NCBI RefSeq assembly: GCF_043641665.1
Contig: NC_092191.1
Coordinates: forward strand, 20,863,501-20,927,500
Direction: 5' to 3'
DNA length: 64,000 bases
Origin: Enoplosus armatus
Taxonomy: Eukaryota > Chordata > Actinopteri > Centrarchiformes > Enoplosidae
Below the pieces are notes generated by a model, which did not search any database, was not told where the DNA came from, and saw nothing but the letters and a program-made list of their open reading frames with translations. Within the stretch, counting starts at the first letter, position 1. Every line of letters begins with the position of its first letter. Shown one piece after another: positions 1 through 12,554 of the stretch. A program made the position numbers and the translations under genes.

Positions 1-1084
1 AATCCCACCTATTGGTTGGTTTTTTAATTTTTAAAACGTCATTTCCAAGTGACTCTAAATGACCCACGTTTGTGTAAATGCTCTCACATGTGAACGGCAT
101 TCACTGAAAATGTATTTTGGGGGTGACTTGGTTGAAGTCTACATACTCGGACGTGTGTGTTGTCAGCAACGGCGCATAGAAAAGGTGGACTTCATATTGA
201 CCACAAACGCCACATTCTGCACATTTAGTTTGATCATGATAGACAGGCTTGTGTGAAGCATGTCTGCGTGCACCTGGTGAAGCGGTGAAGTGTGTGTTTT
301 TGTTTTGTTTTTTTGGCGGTGTGCATGTGAAGTGATTTGATGCTGTAGTTGCAGGGGGGGGGGGGGGCTCTGTTTCGTAACGTGCACCACAACACAGCCG
401 TCTGCTCGCACGGTGACAGCACCTCTTCCGTCACTTGACCAACGAGCCGCACGTAGGCCACCTCAGAGAGACCTCTTGCTTTGTCTGGACGAGCGCCCAC
501 GTTACAGGAGCTGGAACCCCATCCGAGGAGTAGCCAGATGTGTGATGCAGGGTTATACAACCGCCCATGCTGTGGATGAGCAGATAAGCAGAGTTGGGGG
601 GAGAGGAAAGCCTAGTTTTTGTTGAGTGGGGTAGCCCCTCAGGAGGTCCCCAGACTCCTGGTACAAAAAAAAAAAAAAAGAAAGGATTGTTGATTTTAAA
701 TATTACTCTTTCATATGCTGGGACATTCCTAATAAGAGACACGAGAATGGCTACATTCTGATCAGCTGCCACTCCAAGAAATAGTGGGCCCTTTAGTTTT
801 AAGATGGACTCCTTGATTTTGTTTTAGCACCCAATAGTGCCTCCAAATCCTCCAAAATGTCCTCCCAGCCGGGCACTATATCAAAATCGTCTTTAACACA
901 CATCTTCACGGGCATTTTGAGGAGGCCCCCATATCAAGATGTATTGGGCATCATGGGAGAGGTGACAGCTGCAGGCTTTTATTGTCAATCTCTTAGGCTT
1001 GACTTTAATAAGCAAGTTGTGTTGCAGTGGGCTACCCCATGAGGGATGGATGCAGCAGGCTACTCCATATTGCATACCTTCAGT
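1..1084. other. Non-coding DNA, no gene seen
   Basis: No coding exon or RNA gene is recognised here. Open frames are short and without domain character. The stretch holds a G14 run at 354-367 and a poly(A) run near 665. It lies upstream of sertad2 and may be intergenic or part of a long sertad2 5' intron, since mammalian SERTAD2 has a non-coding first exon far from its coding exon. Confidence 0.5.
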
Positions 1085-1238
1085 AGCCGAACACCTATAA
1101 GCAGTGATAGTAATAAGGCTCACCCTGCAGCAGTAAGGCTTCAAGGCTTGTACTGCATTCACAAAGGATTATACTTAAGTAATAAGGCTACTGCCTGCAG
1201 TAAAAATTGATGACACTGGCAGCACTGAAGGCGGTGCT

Positions 1239-1338
1239 GCTGTAACAAGGTGGGCACCGTGGTAATAAGGCTGATACTGCTGTGATACGGCGCATGCCGC
1301 AGTAATAAGGCAGACACCGCTGTAATAAGGTGGATGCT
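1239..1338. repeat. 20-bp minisatellite, five units
   Basis: Five consecutive 20-bp units, each with a GTAATAAGG-like middle followed by a variable tail, run without indels from 1239 to 1338. More degenerate related units (GTAATAAGGCT-like) occur upstream from about 1100. The alternating cross-frame translations here are products of the repeat and are not coding. Confidence 0.75.
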
Positions 1339-1530
1339 ACTACACACCCAGTGGCCAGACATACGGACGCTGCAGATCTCTTTAGCTTCTGAGGCTTTGT
1401 CACTGGAAGTGTCAAGCTGTGTTTTCTCCCGGAAGAGGCTCGGTGGAAAGAGTGGAGCGCTCAGCGGCGTGTAGACACGTCTGCTGACCTAAATCTGCTC
1501 TCTTCTTCTGCCTTTTATTTATAGACTTAA

Positions 1531-1573
<43 letters not shown>

Positions 1574-1631
1574 GGAGTGAGTGTGTGAATACACTAGTGA
1601 CCAGAAATCTGAGACACACACACACACACAC
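1531..1631. repeat. Compound microsatellite (TG)n(GA)n ... (CA)n
   Basis: A TG tract at 1531-1549 runs into a GA tract to about 1574, and a CA tract follows at 1613-1631. TG and CA on the same strand about 60 bases apart are mutually complementary and could form a small hairpin. Confidence 0.85.
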
Positions 1632-2389
1632 TTATTGTACATGCGTGTGTCATTGGGACTTACTGCACTACATGGTGGTAACTTTTTGTAAAACAAAAGA
1701 ATCGTCCCTTTAACTGACGTAGTACCTTTAATCCCAATGAATAAGGCTTTCATGCACAGGCACCTGTCAGGTCTCTCTGTTAGGACTGGCTCATGGAGTT
1801 TGAGCGTAAATGCTCAGTTGCCAGTTACGCCTAGCTCAATCACAGCCCTGTTGTAAAACCTGCCTTAATGATTATGTAATTTATGGTCACTTTGGTTGCT
1901 GTAATTTGTTGAGTTTTATTGCTATATACTGAGACGTACTTCTAATATTTTGTCCAGCCCAGTTCCTCATTCTGTCAATGAGGGTAGACTAAATATTAGG
2001 AACTACAACCCCCCCCCCCCCCAAGAAGCTATATGTGAATAATAATCCAGCAACTTCAGTTTCAATGTGAGTCAGAAAAAAAAGAGTTTATAAGCCAGTG
2101 CCCCTGTTCTTTCTCCTTTACACTGCTTCTAACATTGGTGACCTGAACTAGTGTGTGATGAGTCAAACACTCTAGTTCAGACTAACTAACTTCAAACACC
2201 TCAACTTTCACTTTAAATACTGTAAATCAACTACAGAAAGTCGTTCATTCGGGTAGTAGTTGGGATTGAATTGTAATGCATTTATTGTTCACCACTTCGA
2301 GAGGGCCTTCAGCTTTTTATTAACTGAATGCAACATCTGCTTTTTTAAGGGGTTAAATCCAACCTGAGCTTGCCGTGCCGCTCTCACAC

Positions 2390-2427
<38 letters not shown>

Positions 2428-3442
2428 ATTGACGGGATGCTGCATGTTGCGCAGTAGGAGCTGTGTTGTTTTGTAACCAGGGCTGTCATTACGTAAGAGA
2501 TCGTAGTGAATTCCCTGTCTGATACCCAGCTGACCTCTGTCGTGTGAGCATTTATGATCACTATGAAAGAAAACACACACATTCACACACATAGGTTTGT
2601 GGCACACACACACACATGGATGTTGTTTCCAGCAGGATGATTGGCTTATTTATTTTGGTTCTTACTCTCCTCTACCATCTGTCCTCCCTTGTTGTTGTTC
2701 CACAGAAACACATGAGCATTTTCAGCAATTTCAAAATGAAGGTCTGGTCTAGTCAAAATGAAGATCAGTTATAATGTCTGGGGTCAAGTGTTGCCATGCC
2801 ATGATATAGCTTGTGTTCATGATACTATTGTAATATTAAAAGTTGGCAGCAAAATTGCACTTGAAGCCTTTGGTATTTAGTTGACCTTTATTCACCATCA
2901 CCAAACCTCCTGTCAGCATTTCACCATTTAAACCGCATGTGAGACCTGAACCCTGATTTGCTTAATGATGCGTCCTCAACACTTTTAATGTTCCTAGTGT
3001 CACTTCATTGTTTCCGTTTTTTGAGTACCCCAGATAGTCCCGGTCTTGTTGAGAAAAGACACGCGTGCTGTGTTTTCCTGGTCACGGGTATCCGCCTGTT
3101 TTATTGCAGGCCCGTGCAAAAGAGCGTGTTGAAAATTTTAGTGGAAATATTGCTGCCGAAAGGGCTGTCGGCGGCCAAGTCTAATTGTGGCCCTTTGAAT
3201 GCATGTGTGCAAGTGCAGGTCATAAAACCAGAATGAATGTACTACTGGACAGAGCTGCAGTAGTGACAGCAGTAGAAGAAACAGTAGTAGTAGTACTAGT
3301 AGCTATCGTCATGGTGTAACTGTATCTGAAGTTGTGTACGGAAGCGTAGCTGCTATTGAGCGTAGTGGATCTGGTCAGGCGGGCACTACAGCGCACTATC
3401 TCTTCCTCTGGGTTTTGTCTGGAATGTGTTTACTAGTTCTAC

Positions 3443-3487
<45 letters not shown>

Positions 3488-6400
3488 CACTCAGTTGGAC
3501 AGTGTCGTCCTCATGTGCAGAGCTGGATGCATTACAGCGAGGAGGAACAGTGGAAGCACAGTCCTGGCTGCGAACTGCAAGTGTGCTGCCGTACACCTTC
3601 ATGCACACGCGAGCGTCGAGATTAATACACGCCATGCTAAGCACACAGCCCTGTGCCACTTTCATCTACCTGCAGCAGCGTAGCAGTGTGTGTCCATACT
3701 TTGTGCTTCCAGAGAACCTGAAATAGCCCGATGTGGAGGTGGGGTGGGGGGGGGGGGGGGCGGATGTGCAGCTCAGGCATGGAAACCAGCGTATCCGGTT
3801 ACAGGATCATAATATCACTGCAGAGTCCATCCACTAGCACTGCACTACAGTACAACACACACACACATACTCACTACAGCCAGCTCCTAGAATAATATGC
3901 TCGGCCCACATGTCTGATGTGTGTTTGCAGGCACAGTTGGCAGGCTTATGCTTGCACACACACCTGACCTCCCCTCTAAATGTATTAAACACTCACGTTC
4001 TTTATATTTTCCCCCATCATTCTGTGATTAGACTTTTACTTGTAGTCTCATGCATATATAATAAAACTCACTGCACACTCTTTATGTTCTATTTTTCCTT
4101 TGCTCTATATTATTATTTCACTACCAAGGCCCGCTTCCCTGAAGGCATCATCAACTTTTCATGTAATGTCATCCAAACACGCACTTAGCCACAAGGAGGC
4201 CTTTCTATTTGAGATTAAATTTCAGATTTTGATGCATATTGTGTCCTTGTCAATTATAGTTCATCTTCGTCAAAAGATGTTGTTTAATGGGAAACGTTCA
4301 GAGGCAGCCCAGTGTGTGGTTTGTTCTTGGTTTTGTATCAGGATATTTGGTGATATTTTGGGCTGTAGGCAAAATCAGAGACGTGTTTATTTTGAGAAAT
4401 GTTGCCTTTTTTTTTTCCACAAAAGGAGGAAACGCTGTAAATGGAAGACATTTCATAACATGTCATATTCATCGTAAAAGTAAAAGTAAAACCTTGCTCA
4501 ATCAGCCTCTGATATGATGGGTATGATGCAGTTTGATTGATTACGCTCTTAATTTGAAATTGATCACACTGTTGGGCCATTGGAGGCCCTGAAACCTGAA
4601 ATTATTCTAATCCAACGTTTTGATTCGATTTCACAGACATACATACACACAATAACAATGAACACATACTGTTACTACCACTGAATGTCTTCTGAAAAAA
4701 AAAAAATCTATTGTGAGCTTCTGTCCAAAAAATATCAGTAATGGTACTGACCTTTTGTAGGCTGGTTGATTTCTAGTCATAGCTGGTTGTTTCTTTGCTC
4801 TGATGGTCTCAAGAGACCTTTTAGCTGTATTTACCTCATGGAGAACCTTGTGGAAAAGGTAGTTTTAAGACACTTCTTTGTGAGAGAGTTAACAGCGGTG
4901 CGTTAAGTCACAGTGACCTTGAATGAAGACCGTGGCTCCATTTTGGAGTGCAGCACTCCTCCGCTGCTGTGCTTTCATCTACTCCGCTCATTTGTGATGT
5001 GTGTTTCTTCTCGTGGTGTGTTCATATCTCGACGTGGCTCATAGAGCGTAAGGATGGTTCTGGGCCTGTGAACTTTGACAGTCAGGAGAAGGATGGGGGG
5101 TGGGGTGGGGGTTGTGAGGTAAAGAGCGGGAGGGAGGATGAAAAGGATAGATGGAAAAGAGGTAAAAGAGCGACTGAAGAATAGAAGAGGTAAAGGGAAG
5201 AGGAGGATAATGAAGTGGAATGTAAGGGGTGGGGCACCTCTGGTATGTCAGCCCTGCACCGTGTGTGTGTGTGTGTGTGTGTGAGAGTCTAAACACCCTG
5301 CCATGAGTCAGTGAGTCAGACATGCGCAGCTGCTTCAGCTCTCAATCACACACCCGCAAACTGCTTTGAAACTAACTCTGTTGCTCTCCCTTTGACTCCC
5401 TCTGTTCCTGTCTCTCTCTGACACTCTCTGATTCGCCATTTTCCTAGAAGCTCCACAAGCGGCTGTAATGAAAATGAATGCAGAAACTCGAGCAGAAGAT
5501 GGTTACAAATCACCAACATCTAAACGTTAGAATTTAGGCTTTTAGTTCTTGACGGCACTCAAATGAGCCTCAACGACCTCTTGTCTTGTTACTCTCTGAA
5601 AATGCAGTTCCATGGGTTTCGATTTTGTCTTCATCTTTGCTGCTATCATTTATTGCTGCGGTGTTTCCGCTCAGCACTTCCCACAGATCACCTGTCAATC
5701 AAACAGTGTGGGCAATGCTGACGTCTTTTCCTCGGTTATAAAGATGATATAAATGTGATCGATAATTGATGCCACTAATGTCAGGATACGCTCATTCAGA
5801 CGTGCACCCATGTCCCACACACCTTTTTCTCATGTCTGTCCAGCCAGAACTCATAGCTCCAAACTTCACTATGAAACTGGGAAAAAAAAAACACCAAGCA
5901 GCCTGTAGTTTTTGTAGAATTTCAAGTTGATCCAAGCATGTATGTAACTATCAGGATGTTTTCAAACAGCCCTGTTTTGCAATTCGCTCCAAATGGTTCT
6001 CCTGCTTTGCAGGGGCTTGTTACTAAGCCTGAGCCACCACAATAGCTGTCCTGACTGAGATCAATAAAAGAAGAAGTAGTAAGTGACATAAAACACTTGT
6101 GAAGAGTCCCACATGTCTTGCAGGCCATTTCTGGCCATGTGACAAGGATTGGAAACAACAGATATACTTTATATACTACTATCACTGAGAATTGAGTAGA
6201 TGGCATATTTTGTCCACCAGGTGGTTGTAAAAAATGAACATAAATATTTTTGATAAGGTTCCCTTAAATTTGTGTTTCAAAAAAATGTGGACTGAGCAGG
6301 ACATTTTACAGTTAAAAGTAAACTCGTCAGCACTCTCTGGTGGACAATTTGTGGGCATTTTGTCCTGCGATTTCTTCTTCTTTCTCCTTAAGAATTCTCT

Positions 6401-7520
6401 TTAAATGCCAATATCGATATATCTGCGTTAGGCTAATATTAGCTGGTATATTGTCCTGGCTGATTCATCGTCAGGGCTCTCAAACCAAGATAGGTTTTTG
6501 CCAAGATAGTTGTAGCATTAAAGGTTTTTTTTTACATCCCCCTAATAACAGGAAACTGTTGATATGAAACTGTATAAGTACAGCCCGTGAAACACTTATG
6601 AGCCTGTTGCAAAGTCGAAGTAATGAAGCGGTGGAGGTAGAAGTGCCTGGCTCACGGGCACCTCGGGCACTAGCTTTAGCAGAGGGAGGAGAGAAAGCTG
6701 CTCATTCCCCTCCCACCTTTTTCAGACCAATCTCTCACCTACTCCTCTACTTCCTCCTCCACCTCCTCGCCTTCCTCCTCTTCCTTCCTGCCCCCCCCCC
6801 ACCCACAGCCAGCACACCCTACTACTCCCCCTCCTCATCCTCCTCCTCCTCTCCCCCATCCCATTCTTTGTCATCTCTTTGGGTGAATTCCCAGCTGATT
6901 CTGTTTGTCATGGCAACCAACCAGTCTTAGTGACTGGGCCTGCAGCTCACACTTCCTGTGTGTGTATGTGTGTGTGGTTGTGTGTGTGTGAGGAGACGCA
7001 TGCGCACTGTGTGTGTGTGTGTGTAGACAGCGACTGGCTGCATGAGCCTGTCAGCCTGGATTAGAGTCAAACACACTGCAGCGATGCCTGTTTTCTTTTT
7101 TCTTTTTTCTTTTCCTTCTTTCTTTTTTCTTTTTCATCCTCCTGTCTTTTTTTCTTTCTCTCCTCGCTCTCTCTGTAGCATCAATGACGACACCATCAGA
7201 TGGTTTGATTCGAGAGAGATCTATTCAAATGTGTACGTTTAGGGAATGTACCGTGGCCCTCTCTCTCTCTCCTCTCTCCTACTGTAATGTCTTTCGCCGT
7301 CCACCCTGCCCCACCCCCTCACTAATACCCCGTACAGACCGACACAGTGACGCGGGTCAAACCCACATCGGGGGTCTATCTGTGTGGGTCAACCCGCGTC
7401 ATTCTCGATCGGGGGTCGGATGCTGTCTGGCTGTGGAAAAGTGGTGTTGCTCCCAGAAATGGAAATGAATTAAATGATACTGGCTGATACTTTTATCATT
7501 TAAGCGACCCACCGCCAAAA

Positions 7521-7562
<42 letters not shown>

Positions 7563-8508
7563 CAAAGCGCGAGTGTGGGCGATCAAGATAAAGGGCGTGC
7601 AGATGGACAGACAAGGAGGTGAAACTGAAACGTAACTTTTATCTGATGAGTAATTGACGTAATTCAGTGTAACTCTGTGGTTTCTCAGCGTGAGTGTTGG
7701 AAACTAGACTGTAGACTGCTGAGGAGCAGGCGGACAGCTGTCTCACATGAATGGGTCCAACGCGGCTCAAACACGCGCGCTGTCTGAAAGCGGTATAAGT
7801 GCCACAATGTGCTACTCTAATATGGCAGGAGGAGGGGAGGGGTGGAGGGGGTGGGGCTTTAAATCTGGCCTGTGATCCTGTGGTACAGCAGGGAAAGCTG
7901 CTATTACATAACTTTGTGTGTGTGTGTGTGTGTGCTGGGCTACAGTATGCAGCGGTGAGGCTCCCATTGCAGCTGCTCTTGGTTTCAATGTATGTTTTTT
8001 TTTTTAAATCCCCTGTTGCAGTTAGCTTGTTGCGTTTAAGCAGGTTTTTGAATCACCGCGGTTAATCTGCTCGGTTTCAGTCTGCAAACTTCACCGGTGA
8101 ATGTCTCAATGTTTCAGCTAGGTGAGATGTGGTATGACAATGGTGAGCGAATGCCGACATCCAGTCGGGTTACAGGATGTGAATCATCATACAAAGAAAC
8201 CCCAATGGCCAGGCGTGAATGTTTTGGAATGTCAGATATGTATTCCAGATAATACGCCAGATTTCACCAAATTAGAAATCCTTTAGAAATACCAGGAAGT
8301 GCCCTGGATTGGTTACTGAAAGTCATGCAAAATATCCACTGGATGGGAAACCCTGTATTTAAAACATGGTTAGTTACTGAGGAAGATGAGTTTATCAGTT
8401 TAACTAAGAATAATTAGTTGCAACCCCAGATAACAATACATGTTGCCTTGTTATGTTACTGACCATTTGCCTGTCCCCTGTCTCTGCGGTTTTGTGTCTT
8501 CCAGATAT
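1632..8508. other. Upstream region of sertad2, microsatellite-rich, no gene seen
   Basis: No exon is supported. Visible elements are TG tracts at 2392-2424, 3445-3486, 5261-5283 and about 7914-7934, a GA tract at 7525-7558, a C14 run at 2009-2022, a G15 run at 3746-3760, pyrimidine-rich DNA at 6710-6865 and 7090-7175, and a dispersed repeat fragment near 6290-6350. A non-coding 5' exon of sertad2 could be hidden here, but nothing in the sequence identifies it. Confidence 0.5.
6290..6350. repeat. Interspersed repeat fragment (family also at 46455)
   Basis: A stretch reading TTTTACAGTTAAAA, then an ACTYGTCA-like core, then CTCTGGTGGACAA matches a second copy at about 46455-46512 in smap1 intron 1. 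The two loci share this order of motifs with a few substitutions. The class of the element is unknown to me. Confidence 0.6.
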
Positions 8509-9795
8509 ATGTTCGGTAAAGGTGCGAAGCGGAAGCTGGATCAGGATGAAGAGGGGCTGGAAGGCAAAACGCTGGAGGCGTCGGTGGCGGGAGGGGGACT
8601 AGGCCTCGGTCCGGAGGGCCTGTCCAAGGTGTCGTACACCCTGCAGCGGCAGACCATCTTCAACATCTCCCTGATGAAGCTGTACAGCCAGCGGCCGCTT
8701 GGCGAGCCCAGCCTGGAGCGCCGCGTCCTCATCAACAACATGCTGCGACGCATCCAGGACGAGCTCAAGCAGGAGGGCTCCCTGCGGCCGCTGCTCTTCC
8801 CGCCCTCGCCGCCACCAGACGACCCCATGGATGAGGGCTTCCGTGAGGCGCCACCCTCCTTTGGTGTTTTGTCAGCGGCAGCAACGGCACAGGCGTCCCA
8901 GCCTTCGGCGCTGTTGATGCCGGTGATCGCTCCGCCGTCTTCGCCCCACCCAATGGTGCCTCCCAACTGCCAGGCATCCCAGGCCTGCCCCAACCGCATG
9001 GAGGCCTGCCCCGCCCCTCTGGAAGCCTGCCTCACTCCAGCCTCTTTACTGGAGGAGGATGGTGGAGATTCAGCCTTTTGTGCTCCATCCCCACCCACTC
9101 CCCCTCTGTCACCTCCCCCGGCACAGCCTCCCCCGTTACCTTCGGCACTTCAGGTGTTCCCGAGGGTCCCTGTGCCTGCCTCGTCCAATGACGGTTTCCC
9201 CTCCACTCTGAGTGACATGGAGTTGGGTCCTCCCACAGCCATAACAAGGACAGCAGCAGCTAATACTACGACCGTGACTACCTCCCCAGCTCCCACGCCA
9301 CTCACCCAGCCCTCCCACTTAGCACCCCTCGCCCCAACACCCACAGGCCCACCCAGAGACTGCAGGACCATGGGTGCTAAACCAGAGGCAGCTGGCATCT
9401 TGCAAGCGGAAAGCCGCTGTGCCGAGCTCCGGCCGATGGACCCTCTGCCCACGCTGCCCCCTGGTGGCCTAGTAGACATTTCCTCCTCTCCCTCCTCCCC
9501 TTCTTCCTCTTCCTCGCCCTCGGGGTTTCTCTCAGACTTGGCGCTGGACGATGTCCTGTTTGCCGACATTGACACGTCCATGTATGACTTTGACCCCTGT
9601 ACGACAGCGGGGGCTGTGGGCGTGACGGCAGGCGGCGGCCTCGCCAAACTGTCGCCGGTAGTGACGGCAGATGACCTCCTCAAATCGCTGGCGTCGCCGT
9701 ACAGCGGCCCCGCCCCCCAGGTTTCAGCCAATCAGCCTTTCAAAATTGATCTGACAGAACTGGACCACATCATGGAGGTGTTGGTGGGTTCGTGA
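8509..9795 (+). CDS. sertad2: SERTA domain-containing protein 2 (TRIP-Br2), single coding exon
   Basis: SERTAD proteins are nuclear co-regulators that contact E2F1/DP1 and PHD-bromodomain factors and influence cell-cycle and lipid-metabolism genes. The 428-residue product opens with MFGKGAKRKL and has a SERTA domain at about residues 43-90 (TLQRQTIFNISLMKLY, then LINNMLRRIQ). A proline/serine-rich middle follows, then an acidic leucine-rich block at 338-364 (ending DIDTSMYDFDPC), and the conserved C-terminus ELDHIMEVLVGS. The start at 8509 is chosen because a pyrimidine-rich acceptor ends in CAG at 8504, leaving four bases before the ATG; the open frame further upstream is intronic. Human SERTAD2 is 314 residues, so this copy is longer, mainly in the proline-rich middle. 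Coding exon structure and both ends match SERTAD2 better than SERTAD1 or SERTAD3. Confidence 0.95.
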   Translation: MFGKGAKRKLDQDEEGLEGKTLEASVAGGGLGLGPEGLSKVSYTLQRQTIFNISLMKLYSQRPLGEPSLERRVLINNMLRRIQDELKQEGSLRPLLFPPSPPPDDPMDEGFREAPPSFGVLSAAATAQASQPSALLMPVIAPPSSPHPMVPPNCQASQACPNRMEACPAPLEACLTPASLLEEDGGDSAFCAPSPPTPPLSPPPAQPPPLPSALQVFPRVPVPASSNDGFPSTLSDMELGPPTAITRTAAANTTTVTTSPAPTPLTQPSHLAPLAPTPTGPPRDCRTMGAKPEAAGILQAESRCAELRPMDPLPTLPPGGLVDISSSPSSPSSSSSPSGFLSDLALDDVLFADIDTSMYDFDPCTTAGAVGVTAGGGLAKLSPVVTADDLLKSLASPYSGPAPQVSANQPFKIDLTELDHIMEVLVGS

Positions 9796-10034
9796 CTCAG
9801 AACCTCAGAAACACACAGACAGTTTAATCGGGAGAAAAGACTGGAATGAAAATTTGGGTTGGATTTGGGGGTTTCCTCGTTGTTGTTTTTATGTTTTTTT
9901 ACTCTCTTCAAAGGTCGGCAATTGTAAACATTGATGGTGATGTCAATTAGTACTACTATGACAACTACTACTACACAACACTGTGCATGCACTGTGCTCG
10001 CCTTTCCAGATATGGAAATGAAGTAACCGGGAAA

Positions 10035-10310
10035 CAAAGACATACATAAGTTTATATTTCTATACTTGCGAGGACTTCCATTGGCTCCATTCATTCCCTG
10101 ATCCTAATTTAAACCTAATCCTAGTTTTAATATTTAACCTGAACCTAAGCCTTAACCCTAAAAAGTAACTGTAAATAGAAAAAAAAATGAGGTCCACGTT
10201 CTGGAGGAGTTTGGCAATCATCCTATCCTTATGAGGACATTTACTCCTCTCAGGTGTAGAAATACAAGCGAACACACTTAGACATGACACACACATACAC
10301 ACACAAACAC
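10035..10310. repeat. sertad2: Interspersed repeat with CTAACCCTAA-like motifs and a GAGGACATTT core
   Basis: Degenerate CCTAAnCCTAA-type motifs at 10100-10165, then GAGGTCCACG, then CCTTATGAGGACATTT and a CA-rich tail make up a very common teleost dispersed repeat, recognised from general familiarity. Its repeat class is not assigned. The telomere-like motifs are degenerate and belong to the repeat, not to a telomere. Confidence 0.55.
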
Positions 10311-12278
10311 ACTGAATTCATGGCTTTTAGCAGATGAGTGCCTTTCAAAATGACCACTTATTCAATTCCTGTTTTTACAGTATTTGTTTATTTTCGAGTT
10401 CTTTTCACTTTAACAGCCTAGAGAGGTCACTCCTCAATGTTGTTGTTTTTTTTTTATTTATTGTATTGTATTAAAAACTATTATTAAGTAAGGTAATTTG
10501 TCATGATCAAATAATAATTATTTAATCTTTATCTTATTACGTATGCTATGTTTTATTTGTGAAGCAAGCATAAAGTGTTTTTTACGAGGAATGCATTGTT
10601 TTACCAGTGTGCTACGTCACATAATAGCTTGGCTATATAATTGCGCTTTGGGAATAGCTGTAAAACATGTCGCCTGGTTGTTTGTTAAACTCTTTTGGTA
10701 GAAGGAGATGTCTGCTCTCTGCACACATCATGTCTATGAATTCAGTTCAGGACAATTTTTATTTTTCTTTCCCTTCTTTATTGGCAGGCACATTTAACTG
10801 TGCAGGATGCTGTTTTACATGAGCCCAGTCATTTAGGGCTTCAGTTACAGCAGAATTCAAATGAGCTGCACCCACAGGAAAACTTGGCGTGTTTACATTG
10901 GAAGCGGCAGCGGCGCCGTCGCCGACTCTTGCCTCCCAGTCGGATGTAGATGATCTGAAAAGTCCAACCTAAGCAGAGACTGTAGGCTCCAAACACATTA
11001 AATCCGGCTGTACAGGACCCAAGACAGCTATCAGAGCTAGCAGGGACAGCCATTGTGGTACCAGTGTGACTCCATAGAATTTGTCATAGTCACACAAAGA
11101 ATATTTTAGTAGAAAATGCCTTGCTTTTGGTTTGGTTCCTGTAGAATTAACAACATGAGTAGGAGTATTACACCCGCCCCACATTTGCAGAGTATGTTTA
11201 CTTGTGTTTCGAATAGGCGCCCTGTATGCCAAATCTCAGCTCACTCACAGTTTTGAGGTTGACCCCTAAGCATGCGACAGCAGCGGCGCTAAATCTGTCT
11301 CGTAAATAATTTGAATGCGGAAGTAGGGAACCCAAACCACGGCGTTAAAGTGATCCCGTTGTTTCTAAACACCACCCTCCTGCGCAGGCCACCATGCAGG
11401 ATGTTTGGCACAAAAAAAAAAGGACAACATGTGATGGCTAAGTGCAGCATCTAAGATGAGGGTCACATGAGGATTCTCAAGGTCACATGTTTTTTTTTCC
11501 TCAGCAGCACACACACACACACACACACACAGTCCTATGTCCACAGTTGAGCCTTTTACATATCTATTGAAGTTAAAAATAGTCCTGTTTACAGAAATTC
11601 CCCATTACTTTTATGAAGTTGATGTTATGTTTGATAGTTCAATAGTCGAAATCCAACTCAAAACTTTCCCCAATTCACAGAGATGGCTGTTAACTGTGGC
11701 GTGTGAAGTGAAAAGGGGAAAAAAAACAAATGTGTTGAAGAGCTTTTTGGAGAGGCAAAAGGCTGAAAACAAGTGTGTCACAGTCATCTAAATCTAACTT
11801 ATCAGACTGCCGGCGTTCATTGAAAATGAGCGGATCCACAGCCTCACAGTGTCACACATTTAGCTATAACTCACGCACTGCCCATTCCCCAACATGTCGG
11901 CACCAGGACGGTTGAGAAGACCAGTCTTTCTCTTTATGTGCGAGTCAAACGAGTTACAGGAAAGTTGTCAAATGCCTTTTCTTGCTGCAATGAGTCAGCA
12001 AAAGTCAGACCCATCACCCTTGCCTCTTATAGTCAGACAGCGCAATGGGATTTGAACTAACAGGCTCAAACATTCAAGGTAAAAATCCACCCCGGGGATG
12101 CTTTTACACTACTTTTCTCACCAGTCATTGTTCCTCAATGCATTTCAGGACCAGCTGTGTGGTGGAGTGTTAGTAGTAGTCTCCTTTTGGTGAAATTGGA
12201 TTCCGCCACCTCCTCCTCCTCCTCCTCACTCTGTATGATTGTTGAATAACAGTGGAAAGTGGTGGTTTTTCAAAATGT

Positions 12279-12554
12279 TTAAAGCTGCATTCATTGTTTT
12301 TTTTCTTCTTTTTTGGGCCACTTGGGGGCAGAACAGAACAGCTGAAAACGTAACATATGACATATAATCACCCTAGAAAGCTGTTTTTTGGCAAACTGGA
12401 CCAGAAAACCAAGACAGTGAGCTAAAAGAGGCTAAAACATGGAACTGCAGAGTTGGTAATATCTGCTAGTTCATCACTACAAATGACACCTTACACATTA
12501 CGCATAATAATTAGATCCAGTTATATAAAAGATATTGACAAGTGCAGCTTTAGT
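12279..12554. mobile_element. Short TIR element (MITE-like) in the sertad2 3' region
   Basis: The left end reads TTAAAGCTGCA at 12279 and the right end TGCAGCTTTA at about 12543, which form inverted termini about 275 bp apart. The interior contains GGGCCACTTGGGGGCAG and a run ending in GTGAGCTAAAAGAGGCTAAA, which I recognise as a common teleost dispersed sequence. No transposase frame is present. A clear target-site duplication was not identified. Confidence 0.6.

Noticed and set aside
8541..9098. Minus-strand frames opposite sertad2 (also 9150-9731)
   Set aside because: Shadow frames of a GC-rich real coding exon with low-complexity composition.
10100..10165. Interstitial telomeric repeat
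   Set aside because: CCTAAnCCTAA-type motifs are degenerate and part of a known dispersed teleost repeat.
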